NCBI GenBank assembly: GCA_016214955.1
Contig: JACRMN010000020.1
Coordinates: forward strand, 78,861-142,860
Reading direction: 5' to 3'
DNA length: 64,000 nt
Source of the DNA: Deltaproteobacteria bacterium
GTDB lineage: Bacteria > Myxococcota > Myxococcia > Myxococcales > Anaeromyxobacteraceae
Both the position numbers and the translations under genes were made by a program. The notes beneath the pieces are model-generated. The model was not told where the DNA came from. It worked only from the letters and a program-made list of their open reading frames with translations, and ran no database searches. Positions 24,009 to 32,294 of this stretch are shown one piece after another. Positions within the stretch are counted from its first letter, which is position 1; each line of letters opens with the position of its first letter.

Positions 24009-27000
24009 ATGTCGAAGCGTCAGATGATCACGATGGACGGCAACGAGGCCGTGGCCTCGGTCGCCCACCGCATCAACGAGGTCATCGCCATCTATCCCAT
24101 CACGCCCTCCTCCAACATGGGCGAGTGGGCGGACGAGTGGTCGGCCAAGGGCAAGAAGAACATTTGGGGCACGGTGCCCTCGGTCAGCGAGATGCAGTCG
24201 GAGGGCGGCGCCTCGGGCGCGGTCCACGGCGCGCTGCAGGCCGGCGCCCTGACGACGACCTTCACGGCGTCGCAGGGCCTGCTGCTGATGATCCCCAACA
24301 TGTACAAGATCGCGGGCGAGCTCACCTCGTTCTGCATGCACGTGTCGGCCCGCACCGTGGCCACCCACGCGCTCTCGATCTTCGGCGACCACTCCGACGT
24401 CATGGCGGTGCGCCAGACGGGCTTCGGCCTCCTCTGCTCGGGGTCGGTGCAGGAGGCCCACGACTTCGCGGTCATCGCCCAGCGCGCCTCGATGAAGTGC
24501 CGCGTGCCCTTCCTCCACTTCTTCGACGGCTTCCGCACCTCGCACGAGGTGTCGAAGATGGAGTTGCTCAACGACGACGACCTCCGCCGGATGATCACCG
24601 ACGACCTGGTGGCCGCCCACCGGGCCCGCGCCCTCACCCCCGAGGCGCCGGTGGTCCGCGGCACGGCGCAGAACCCCGACGCCTTCTTCCAGGCCCGCGA
24701 GGCCTGCAACGGCTTCTACACCGCCGTCCCGGCCGCGGTGCAGGAGTCGATGGACGAGTTCGCCAAGATCGCCGGCCGCAAGTACAAGCTGGTCGAGTAC
24801 GTCGGCCACCCCGAGGCCGATCGCATCCTGGTGATCATGGGCTCGGGCGCCGAGGTGGCCCACGAGACCGTCGAGCACCTGGTGAACAAGGGCGAGAAGA
24901 TCGGCCTGGTCAAGGTCCGGCTCTACCGGCCCTTCCCCCTCGGCGAGCTGATGGCCGCCCTGCCCCGCACCACCACCTCCATCGCCGTCCTGGATCGCAC
25001 CAAGGAGCCGGGGGCGCTGGGCGAGCCGCTCTACCAGGACGTGGTCACGGCGCTGCGCGAGGCGCAGCAGGCCCACATCGACCGCTTCCACCACGAGATC
25101 ACCGTGCTCGGCGGCCGCTACGGCCTCTCCTCCAAGGAGTTCACGCCGGCGATGGTGAAGGCCGTCTACGACGAGCTCTCGAAGCAGCGCCCCAAGCGCC
25201 ACTTCACCGTGGGCATCAACGACGACGTCACCCACCTCTCGCTCGACTGGGACAAGGACTTCGACACCGAGCCGGCCGACGTGGTCCGGGCCCAGTTCTA
25301 CGGCCTGGGCGCCGACGGCACCGTGGGGGCCAACAAGAACTCCATCAAGATCATCGGCGAGGAGACGCCGATGTGGGCCCAGGGCTACTTCGTCTACGAC
25401 TCCAAGAAGTCCGGGTCGGTGACCATCAGCCACCTGCGCTTCGGCCCGCGGCCCATCCGCTCCGCCTACCTGGTGACCCGCGCCAACTTCATCGCCTGCC
25501 ACCAGTTCGGCTTCGTCGACAAGTACGACATGCTCGACGCCGCCGTCCCCGGCGCCACCTTCCTGCTCAACTCCGAGTTCGCGCCGGATCAGGTCTGGGA
25601 CAAGCTCCCGGCCGAGATGCAGAAGCAGATCGTCGAGAAGAAGCTCAGGTTCTACGTCATCGACGCCTACAAGGTGGCCAAGGACACCGGCATGGGGGTG
25701 CGCATCAACACCATCATGCAGACCTGCTTCTTCGCCATCTCCGGCGTGCTGCCCCGCGACGAGGCCATCTCCAAGATCAAGCAGACCATCGAGAAGACCT
25801 ACTCCCGCAAGGGCCAGGAGGTGGTGAAGAAGAACTTCGAGGCGGTGGACCACACCCTCTCGCACCTCTACGAGGTCAAGGTCCCGGACCGCATCACCGG
25901 CAAGCCCATGCCGCCCATCGTCAGCGACCAGGCGCCCGACTTCGTCAAGCGCGTCACCGCGCTGATGCTGGCGGGCAAGGGCGACCTGCTCCCGGTCTCC
26001 GCCTTCCCCGTCGACGGCACCTGGCCCACCGGCACCGCCCAGTGGGAGAAGCGGGCCATCGCCCTCGAGATCCCGATCTGGGACAAGTCGATCTGCATCC
26101 AGTGCAACAAGTGCGCGCTCATCTGCCCGCACGCCGCCATCCGGGCCAAGTTCTACCCGGCCGACCAGCTCGGCAAGGCGCCGGCCGGCTTCGAGTCGAT
26201 GGACTTCAAGTCGCCCGAGGTGAAGGGGGCCAAGTACACCATCCAGGTGGCGCCCGAGGACTGCACCGGCTGCACCCTCTGCTTCGAGATCTGCCCCGCC
26301 GAGTCGAAGACCCAGCCCGGCAAGAAGGCGCTCAACATGGAGCCCATGGCTCCGCACCGCGAGAAGGAGAAGCAGAGCTTCGAGTTCTTCCTCTCGCTGC
26401 CCGACGCCGACCGCACCAAGGTGCGGCTCGACGTCAAGGGCTCGCAGTTCCTGGCCCCGCTCTTCGAGTACTCGGGAGCCTGCACCGGCTGCGGTGAGAC
26501 GCCCTACGTGAAGCTGCTCACCCAGCTCTTCGGCGACCGCGCCGTCATCGCCAACGCCACCGGCTGCTCCTCGATCTACGGCGGCAACCTCCCGACCACG
26601 CCCTACACCTGCAACAAGGAGGGGCGCGGGCCGGCCTGGGCCAACTCCCTGTTCGAGGACAACGCCGAGTTCGGGTACGGCATGCGGCTGGCCATCGACA
26701 AGATGAACGAGCAGGCCCGCGAGATCCTCTCGCGCCTGGGCGGCAAGCTCGGCGACGGCGTGGTGAAGGAGATCCTCGAGGCCGACCAGAGCAGCGAGGT
26801 CGGGCTCGAGCTGCAGCGGGCCAGGGTGCTGGCGCTCCGCAAGAAGCTGGCGGGCGTGGACTCGGCCGAGGCCCGGTTCCTCGACAAGATCGCCGACTAC
26901 CTGGTGAAGAAGAGCGTCTGGATCGTCGGCGGCGACGGCTGGGCCTACGACATCGGCTACGGCGGCCTGGACCACGTCATCGCCGCCGGGCGCGACGTGA

Positions 27001-27602
27001 ACATCCTGGTGCTCGACACCGAGGTGTACTCCAACACCGGCGGCCAGGCCTCCAAGGCCACGCCGATGGGCGCGGCCGCCAAGTTCGCGGTGGCCGGCAA
27101 GACCACCCACAAGAAGGACCTGGCCATGCTGGCCATGACCTACGGGAACGCCTACGTGGCCAGGGTGGCGATGGGGGCCAAGGACGCCCAGACCGTCAAC
27201 GCCATGAAGGAGGCCGAGAGCTTCCCCGGCACCTCGGTCATCGTGGCCTACAGCCACTGCATCGCCCACGGCTACGAGATGGCCGACGCCCTCAAGCAGC
27301 AGGAGCGCGCGGTGGACTCGGCCTACTGGTCGCTGTTCCGCTACGACCCGCGCCGGGCGGTGGCCGGCGAGAGCCCGCTGAAGCTCGACTCCGGCGCCCC
27401 CAAGATCTCGCTGGCCGAGTTCCTGGCCCACGAGAACCGCTTCAAGCAGGTGCAGCAGTCCAACCCCGAGGAGTTCAAGCGCCTGGTCGACCTCTCCCAG
27501 GCCTCGGTGAAGGAGCGCTTCGCCCTGCTGGAGCAGCTCGCCAAGGCGATGAGCCCGGCCAACCTGGTCCCGGGCGCCGCCGGCCCCAAGGCCCGCGCCT
27601 AG
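24009..27602 (+). CDS. nifJ: Pyruvate:ferredoxin (flavodoxin) oxidoreductase, single chain
   Basis: A 1197-residue homodimeric-type enzyme that makes acetyl-CoA, CO2 and reduced ferredoxin from pyruvate. Domains in order: pyrimidine-binding domain I (YPITPSSNMGEW), a transketolase-C-like domain, the gamma domain, a 2x[4Fe-4S] ferredoxin domain (CIQCNKCALICPH and CTGCTLCFEICPA) and the TPP-binding domain (ACTGCGETPY, GGDGWAYDIG, EVYSNTGGQ). Full family length with all cluster cysteines in view. It indicates anaerobic or microaerobic central metabolism. A 258-base leader precedes the ATG, and a GC-rich hairpin follows the gene. Confidence 0.95.
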   Translation: MSKRQMITMDGNEAVASVAHRINEVIAIYPITPSSNMGEWADEWSAKGKKNIWGTVPSVSEMQSEGGASGAVHGALQAGALTTTFTASQGLLLMIPNMYKIAGELTSFCMHVSARTVATHALSIFGDHSDVMAVRQTGFGLLCSGSVQEAHDFAVIAQRASMKCRVPFLHFFDGFRTSHEVSKMELLNDDDLRRMITDDLVAAHRARALTPEAPVVRGTAQNPDAFFQAREACNGFYTAVPAAVQESMDEFAKIAGRKYKLVEYVGHPEADRILVIMGSGAEVAHETVEHLVNKGEKIGLVKVRLYRPFPLGELMAALPRTTTSIAVLDRTKEPGALGEPLYQDVVTALREAQQAHIDRFHHEITVLGGRYGLSSKEFTPAMVKAVYDELSKQRPKRHFTVGINDDVTHLSLDWDKDFDTEPADVVRAQFYGLGADGTVGANKNSIKIIGEETPMWAQGYFVYDSKKSGSVTISHLRFGPRPIRSAYLVTRANFIACHQFGFVDKYDMLDAAVPGATFLLNSEFAPDQVWDKLPAEMQKQIVEKKLRFYVIDAYKVAKDTGMGVRINTIMQTCFFAISGVLPRDEAISKIKQTIEKTYSRKGQEVVKKNFEAVDHTLSHLYEVKVPDRITGKPMPPIVSDQAPDFVKRVTALMLAGKGDLLPVSAFPVDGTWPTGTAQWEKRAIALEIPIWDKSICIQCNKCALICPHAAIRAKFYPADQLGKAPAGFESMDFKSPEVKGAKYTIQVAPEDCTGCTLCFEICPAESKTQPGKKALNMEPMAPHREKEKQSFEFFLSLPDADRTKVRLDVKGSQFLAPLFEYSGACTGCGETPYVKLLTQLFGDRAVIANATGCSSIYGGNLPTTPYTCNKEGRGPAWANSLFEDNAEFGYGMRLAIDKMNEQAREILSRLGGKLGDGVVKEILEADQSSEVGLELQRARVLALRKKLAGVDSAEARFLDKIADYLVKKSVWIVGGDGWAYDIGYGGLDHVIAAGRDVNILVLDTEVYSNTGGQASKATPMGAAAKFAVAGKTTHKKDLAMLAMTYGNAYVARVAMGAKDAQTVNAMKEAESFPGTSVIVAYSHCIAHGYEMADALKQQERAVDSAYWSLFRYDPRRAVAGESPLKLDSGAPKISLAEFLAHENRFKQVQQSNPEEFKRLVDLSQASVKERFALLEQLAKAMSPANLVPGAAGPKARA

Positions 27603-27625
27603 GCAGTCACGGCGGATGAACACCG

Positions 27626-27653
27626 GGGCCCGGTCGCGCCAGCGGCCGGGCCC
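27626..27653. terminator. GC-rich hairpin after the pyruvate oxidoreductase
   Basis: GGGCCCGG (27626-27633) and CCGGGCCC (27646-27653) form a perfect 8-bp stem with a 12-base loop between two converging genes. No T-run follows, so terminator activity is inferred from position and stability. Confidence 0.5.
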
Positions 27654-27688
27654 TGCTGCGTCCGGGGGCGGCGCCCAGGCGCGGCCGG

Positions 27689-28177
27689 CTACCTCGCCGC
27701 CTTCCGGAGCTTGCCGCGCCGGTCACCGCCGCGCGCCTGCCGCGCCTGGCGCATCGCCTCGGCGAGCTCCTCGGCGGCGGCGACGAGCCGCTGGCGGTGG
27801 CCCGGAGCCACGCCGTCGAGCAGGGCCCGGTAGTCGCCGTCGCAGGCGAGGTCGATGCGCTCGACCGCCTCGCGGCCGGCGGCGGTGAGCGTGACCCGCT
27901 GGGCGCGACCGTCCTCGGGGTGGGGCTCCCGCGCGACCAGCCGGGCCTCGGCGAGGCCGTCGAGCGTGCGGGAGAGGGTGCTCTTGTCGAGCGAGAGGGC
28001 CAGGGCGAGCTCGCCGCCGGTGGCGGGGCCGCGCCGGTCGATCTCCAGCAGCAGGTGGCACTGGGCGGTGGTGACGCCGCAGCAGCTGGTCTGCGAGCGC
28101 AGGTCGAGCGCCAGCTCCCGCTCCAGCACCCGGATGGCGGCGCGGAGCCGGCGGACGTCGCGCAGGGGCGTGCTCAT
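27689..28177 (-). CDS. MarR-family transcriptional regulator
   Basis: A 162-residue winged-helix regulator. The DNA-binding core runs from VTTAQCHLLLEI through GELALALSLDKSTLSRTLDGL to the wing REPHPEDGRAQRV, followed by a dimerisation helix. A cysteine pair just before the winged helix (TSCCGV, about residues 31-35) and Cys in AQCH could be a redox or metal sensing site, an inference. It lies 9 bases downstream of the GntP-like permease on the same strand. The two palindromes in front of that permease are its likely operators. Confidence 0.88.
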   Translation of the reverse strand: MSTPLRDVRRLRAAIRVLERELALDLRSQTSCCGVTTAQCHLLLEIDRRGPATGGELALALSLDKSTLSRTLDGLAEARLVAREPHPEDGRAQRVTLTAAGREAVERIDLACDGDYRALLDGVAPGHRQRLVAAAEELAEAMRQARQARGGDRRGKLRKAAR

Positions 28178-28186
28178 CGCCGGACC

Positions 28187-29353
28187 CTACCGCAGCCGCC
28201 CGCCGAGGAGGAGGGCGCCGGAGAGGAGCGCGATGCCCAGCAGCCCTTGCAGCAGCGAGGCGCCGGCGAAGGTGAAGTCCGCACCTCGCCGCGGCCCCTC
28301 GGCCTCGGACGGCTGGGTGAGCCAGAAGAAGCTGTCGTTGGGCAGGATGGCCACGAAGGAGCCCAGGCAGATGGCGTAGGTGGCGAAGGTGCGGTCGAGG
28401 GACGAGGCGGCCAGCACCGGGGCCAGCACCGGGGGCACCGCCGCGAAGGTGGCCATCGAGGAGCCGTTCACCACCTTGAAGGTGGCGGCCACCGCGAAGA
28501 GGAGAAGCAGCAGCAGGAGCGACGTCTGGCCGGAGGCGAGGCGGCTCGCCCAGGCGCGCAGCGGCAGCGCCTCGGCCAGCATGGCCCCCAGGGCGGAGGC
28601 GGCGCCCAGCGTGAGCAGCAGCGGCGCGGTGCGGCGCAGCGAGGAATCGAGGCACTCGCGCCGGTGCTCGGGGGGGAGGAGCGCCCCGGTGGCGAGCGAG
28701 GTGGCGAGAAGCGCGCCCACCGGCGAGGTGAGCAGGGCGAGCGCAGGGTGGGAGGGGCGGCCCGCCAGGCCGGCGAGCAGGAGCGTTCCCAGGAAGGCGA
28801 GCGGCAGGAGGCGGCGCAGTCCGGCGCCGGGCGCGACGCGCGCCGGCGGGGCGGCGGGCGCGGGCGGCTCGGCGGCGCCGGCGAGCCGGAGCCAGAGGAG
28901 CCCGGCGGCGCCGACCGGCAGGAGCAGCGCCAGGCCCAGCAGCGCGAAGCCGGGCGAGGCCACGTCGGCCGAGAGGGCGACGCCGATGAGGAGCGGCCCG
29001 GCCGGGAGCAGGAGCTTGAAGCCGGCGTAGCTGCCGACGGCCACCGCCCGCCGGTGGCCGGCCGTCACCGGGGCCAGCGCGGCGTAGGCGGTGTCGGGGC
29101 AGACCATGCCGGCGCCGGCGAAGGGCGAGAGCGCCACGCCCAGCCGCCCCAGCCCCAGGGCCTCGCCGCGGGTCAAGGCCGCGGCCAGGAAGAAGGAGGG
29201 GAGGAGCACCAGCGCGAAGTAGCCCTGCTGCCGGCCGAAGCCGGCGCCGAAGGCGGCGAGGAGCGCCGGCCCGTCGAGCCCCGCGGCAAGCCCCACCGCC
29301 AGGGAGAGGAGGACCAGCGCCAGGGGGAAGGGGAGGTGGGGCCAGCGGGGCAT
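28187..29353 (-). CDS. GntP-like permease
   Basis: A 388-residue polytopic membrane protein with about eleven hydrophobic helices. The overall layout, with a conserved helix GSSMATFAAVPPVLAPVL and the following CLGSFVAILPNDSFFWL re-entrant-like segment, resembles GntP/ion-transporter-superfamily organic acid carriers. The substrate is unknown. The ATG is at the first residue before helix 1, and the promoter -10 element ends only 6 bases upstream, leaving no room for a ribosome site. It is the first gene of an operon with marR. Confidence 0.7.
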   Translation of the reverse strand: MPRWPHLPFPLALVLLSLAVGLAAGLDGPALLAAFGAGFGRQQGYFALVLLPSFFLAAALTRGEALGLGRLGVALSPFAGAGMVCPDTAYAALAPVTAGHRRAVAVGSYAGFKLLLPAGPLLIGVALSADVASPGFALLGLALLLPVGAAGLLWLRLAGAAEPPAPAAPPARVAPGAGLRRLLPLAFLGTLLLAGLAGRPSHPALALLTSPVGALLATSLATGALLPPEHRRECLDSSLRRTAPLLLTLGAASALGAMLAEALPLRAWASRLASGQTSLLLLLLLFAVAATFKVVNGSSMATFAAVPPVLAPVLAASSLDRTFATYAICLGSFVAILPNDSFFWLTQPSEAEGPRRGADFTFAGASLLQGLLGIALLSGALLLGGRLR

Positions 29354-29354
29354 A

Positions 29355-29390
29355 GTTGTAGATTACAACCAAATAGTTGCGGTGTGCAAC
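29355..29390. promoter_or_regulatory. Tandem palindromic operators, probable MarR sites
   Basis: Two 15-base palindromes, GTTGTAGATTACAAC (29355-29369) and GTTGCGGTGTGCAAC (29376-29390), sit in matching ATAG...CAA contexts with centres 21 bases apart, two helical turns. They cover the -10 and -35 regions of the minus-strand permease-marR promoter, a classic autorepressor layout. Confidence 0.75.
29360..29389 (-). promoter_or_regulatory. Sigma-70-type promoter positioned for a leaderless transcript
   Basis: Read on the minus strand: -35 TTGCAC (29389-29384), 18-base spacer, -10 TAATCT (29365-29360). The -10 element ends 6 bases before the permease ATG (29353-29351), so transcription would begin at or within a base or two of the start codon. 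The AT-rich composition stands out from the surrounding DNA. Confidence 0.65.
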
Positions 29391-29398
29391 CAACGAGG

Positions 29399-29484
29399 AT
29401 CGCGACCCCGACCCCGACCCCGGATCGCGACCCCGACCCCGACCGCGCGACCCCCGCGACCCCTACCCCCGCGACCCCTACCCA
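29399..29484. repeat. CGACCC-type imperfect tandem repeat
   Basis: About 85 bases made of CGACCC units and related GCGACCCCTACCC units between the MarR operators and the ACT-domain gene. A similar but longer array occurs at 63739. No coding function is likely; the open frames across it are artefacts of the repeat. It adds to a 278-base gap before the ACT-domain gene. Confidence 0.8.
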
Positions 29485-29631
29485 GAGTTCCGCCGCCCGT
29501 CCGCCCCGTCCGCCCCGGAGACCCCTCCCGCGGCCAACCGCGCGCCGTTCCAGGAGCCACCCCGCGACGCGCTTTCGCAGGCCGCGACGCCCCAGTTGGG
29601 TTACATTCCCGCCCGAAGGGGGAGACTTCCC

Positions 29632-30072
29632 ATGAAGCTCATGCAGCTCTCGCTGTTCGTCGAGAACCGGCCAGGCCAGCTCAAGGGCCCGTGCGAGGCG
29701 CTCGCCAGGGCGGGCATCGACATCCTCACCCTCTCGCTCGCCGACACGGCCCAGTTCGGCATCCTCCGCGTCATCGTCCGCGACTGGGAGCGGGCCCGCG
29801 ACGTCCTCAAGAAGGAGGGGATGGTCGTCAACGTCGCCGAGGTGATCCCGGTGGAGGTGGACGATCGGCCGGGCGGGCTGGCGGAGCTGCTCGGCACCAT
29901 GGAGCACGAGGGGCTCGACGTCGAGTACATGTACGCCTTCGCGGTCAGCCCCCGCGGCAAGGCCTCGCTCATCTTCCGCTTCGAGAAGCCGGACGAGGCG
30001 CTGCGGGTGCTGAAGCAGAAGGGCGTGCGCGTGCTCCAGGCCGAGGAGCTGATGGCGGTGAAGGGGGCCTGA
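29632..30072 (+). CDS. Tandem ACT-domain protein
   Basis: A 146-residue protein made of two ACT domains. The first begins MQLSLFVENRPGQLKGPCEALARAGIDI (seen in pieces) and the second begins VEVDDRPGGLAELLGTM. ACT domains bind amino acids or other small ligands and regulate enzymes. Stand-alone tandem proteins of this type are often found beside phenylacetate-CoA ligase genes, but no such gene is in the window. GGGGGAGA precedes the ATG. A GGGGGC-CTGA-GCCCCC hairpin at the stop codon (30063-30078) may slow transcription. Confidence 0.85.
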   Translation: MKLMQLSLFVENRPGQLKGPCEALARAGIDILTLSLADTAQFGILRVIVRDWERARDVLKKEGMVVNVAEVIPVEVDDRPGGLAELLGTMEHEGLDVEYMYAFAVSPRGKASLIFRFEKPDEALRVLKQKGVRVLQAEELMAVKGA

Positions 30073-30132
30073 GCCCCCGCCCGCAGCGCACTCCGTCCTC
30101 GCCCGCGCCTGCCGCGGTGGTACCGTCCCGCG

Positions 30133-31047
30133 ATGCAGGGCTCGGGACGGGGACGGGGCTACGCCATCGCCATCGCCAGCGCGGCCGTCCTCTCCAGCAC
30201 CGCGCCCTTCATCCGCCACCTGACGCTCGCCTACCGCGTGCCGGCGCTGGTGCTGGCGCTGTGGCGCGACGTGCTGGTGGCCGCCGTGCTGGGGGCGGTG
30301 CTGGCAGCCTTCCGCCCGGCGCTCCTGCGGCTCCGGCGCGCCGACGTGCCGCTGCTCCTCGGCTACGGCGCCGTGCTCGCCGTCTTCAACTGCTGCTGGA
30401 CCCTCTCGGTGGCCCTCACCGGCGCCGCCCTGGCGACGGTGCTGGCCTACAGCTCGGCGGTCTTCTCGGCGCTGCTCGGCTGGTGGCTGTTCCGCGAGCC
30501 GCTGGGCGTCGCCAAGGCGCTGGCGGTGCTGCTCTGCGTGGGCGGCTGCGCGCTGGTGGCCGGGCTCCCCAGCCAGGCGGCGCCGGCGAGCCTCGCCGGC
30601 GTGCTCCTGGGCGTGGCCTCGGGCCTCTGCTACGCCGCCTACGGGCTGCTCGGGCGCGCCGCCTCGCGCCGCGGGCTCTCCGCCTGGACCACGGTGCTCT
30701 ACGCCTTCGGCATCGCCGGCGCGATCCTGCTGGCGCTCGACCTCCTGGCCGCCGGCTGGCTCCCGGGCGCGCCGGCCACCGCCGCCCAGGTCGCCGACGT
30801 GGGCGGCCCGGCGGCCTGGGCCATTCTCTTCGCGCTGGCGGCCGGCCCCACCGTGCTGGGCTTCGGCCTCTACAACGTCGCCCTCACCTGGCTGCCGGCC
30901 AGCACCGCCAACCTGGTGCTGACCCTGGAACCGCTCTTCACCGCCGCCATCGCCTACCTGGCGCTGGGCGAGCGGCTCACCCCGATGGCGCTCGCCGGGA
31001 GCGGCCTCATCCTCGCCGGCGTGCTGCTGGTGCAGGCCTCCGAGTAG
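30133..31047 (+). CDS. EamA/DMT-family transporter
   Basis: A 304-residue membrane protein with ten hydrophobic helices in two homologous EamA halves. Typical motifs are VALTGAALATVLAYSSAVFSALL in the first half and NLVLTLEPLFTAAIAYLALGERL in the second, each seen in pieces. These exporters handle amino acids, metabolites or nucleotide sugars; the substrate cannot be read from sequence. It has its own upstream space of 60 bases and is followed by 119 bases before the RND adaptor gene. Confidence 0.88.
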   Translation: MQGSGRGRGYAIAIASAAVLSSTAPFIRHLTLAYRVPALVLALWRDVLVAAVLGAVLAAFRPALLRLRRADVPLLLGYGAVLAVFNCCWTLSVALTGAALATVLAYSSAVFSALLGWWLFREPLGVAKALAVLLCVGGCALVAGLPSQAAPASLAGVLLGVASGLCYAAYGLLGRAASRRGLSAWTTVLYAFGIAGAILLALDLLAAGWLPGAPATAAQVADVGGPAAWAILFALAAGPTVLGFGLYNVALTWLPASTANLVLTLEPLFTAAIAYLALGERLTPMALAGSGLILAGVLLVQASE

Positions 31048-31166
31048 CTGGAGATGGCTGCGGCCCCGTCCGGGTAGGGCGCCGAGTTCCTCGGGACCAG
31101 CCAGCCGGAAAAGGGGTAGATCCCGGGCGCCGTGGCCCCCGCGGGCACGGCGAGGGGAGAGACACC

Positions 31167-32285
31167 ATGACCAGCGCACCCACGACCCTGCGGATCGGAG
31201 TCCCGCTGCTCGCCCTCCTGGCCGCGGCCGGCTGCCACCGCGGCGACGCCGCCGCGGCGAAGGACGCGCCGCCGGCCATCGTCCTCGGCGCCGAGAACGT
31301 CGCCCGGGTGGAAGCGAAGCTCCTGCAGAGCGGGCCGGCCATCTCCGGCGCGCTGCGGGCCCGGCGCGAGGCCACCCTGCGGGCCGAGGTGGGCGGCGCG
31401 CTCCTCGACAACTCCGCCGACCCGGGGACCGCGGTGAAGAAGGGGCAGCTCCTGGCCCGCATCGAGGACGGGGCGCTCTCCGACCAGCTGCGGGCCGCCG
31501 AGCAGGCGGTGCGCGCCGCCGACAACGCGCTCGCCTTCGCCCGGCGCGACCTCCTGCGCTCCAGGCAGCTCAGCGAGGGCGGAGCGCTGCCGGCCCAGGG
31601 CCTGGAGCGGGCCGAGACGGTGGTGGCCCAGCAGGAGGCGCTCCTGGCCGACGCCCAGGCGCGGCTGGCGGCCGCCCAGCTGCTCCACGGCCGCACCCGG
31701 CTGCGGGCCCCCTTCGACGGCGTGGTCTCCGACCGGCAGGCGCGGGCCGGCGACGTGGTCCAGCCGGGGACACCGCTCTTCACGGTGGTGGACCCCACCA
31801 GCATGCGCCTCGAGGCGGCCGTTCCCGCCGAGGGGCTGGCGCTCATCCGCCCCGGGACCCCGGTCCACTTCACGGTCACCGGCTACGGCGCCCGCGCCTT
31901 CAGCGGGGCCATCGAGCAGGTGAACCCGGTGGTCGACCCGGCCACGGGCCAGGTGCGCATCGCCGTGACCGTCCCCAACGCCGGCGGCGAGCTCCTGGCC
32001 GGGCTCTTCGCCCGCGGCCGGGTGGCCACCGAGTCGCGCACCGCCCCGGCGGTGGTGGCCGACGCCATCGATCCCAGCACCACGCCGCCCTCGGTGCTGC
32101 GGGTGAAGGACGGCAAGGTGGAGCGCGTGCCGGTGGTGCTGGGGGCCCGCGACGAGGTGGCCGACCGCATCGAGGTGAAGAGCGGCCTCCTGCCCGGCGA
32201 CGCGGTGCTTCGCGGATCGGCCCGGGCCGGCATCGCCGAGGGCACGGCGGTGCAGCTCACCACCACCACCGCCGACGTCCGCTAG
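31167..32285 (+). CDS. RND efflux periplasmic adaptor lipoprotein
   Basis: A 372-residue HlyD-family membrane fusion protein. It has a lipoprotein signal with lipobox LAAAGC (Cys about residue 22), a barrel-sandwich lipoyl half-motif (ATLRAEVGGAL), a coiled-coil hairpin (about residues 95-165, rich in Ala, Arg, Glu and Gln) and a second lipoyl half (TRLRAPFDGVVSDRQARAGD). It should link the inner-membrane RND pump encoded 9 bases downstream to an outer-membrane channel, which is not encoded here. GGGGAGA precedes the ATG. Confidence 0.9.
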   Translation: MTSAPTTLRIGVPLLALLAAAGCHRGDAAAAKDAPPAIVLGAENVARVEAKLLQSGPAISGALRARREATLRAEVGGALLDNSADPGTAVKKGQLLARIEDGALSDQLRAAEQAVRAADNALAFARRDLLRSRQLSEGGALPAQGLERAETVVAQQEALLADAQARLAAAQLLHGRTRLRAPFDGVVSDRQARAGDVVQPGTPLFTVVDPTSMRLEAAVPAEGLALIRPGTPVHFTVTGYGARAFSGAIEQVNPVVDPATGQVRIAVTVPNAGGELLAGLFARGRVATESRTAPAVVADAIDPSTTPPSVLRVKDGKVERVPVVLGARDEVADRIEVKSGLLPGDAVLRGSARAGIAEGTAVQLTTTTADVR

Positions 32286-32294
32286 GGAGGCGCC

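Noticed and set aside
23292..27623. A 1443-codon minus-strand frame opposite the pyruvate oxidoreductase
   Set aside because: Same kind of shadow. The + strand has all POR motifs, and the minus product is low complexity.
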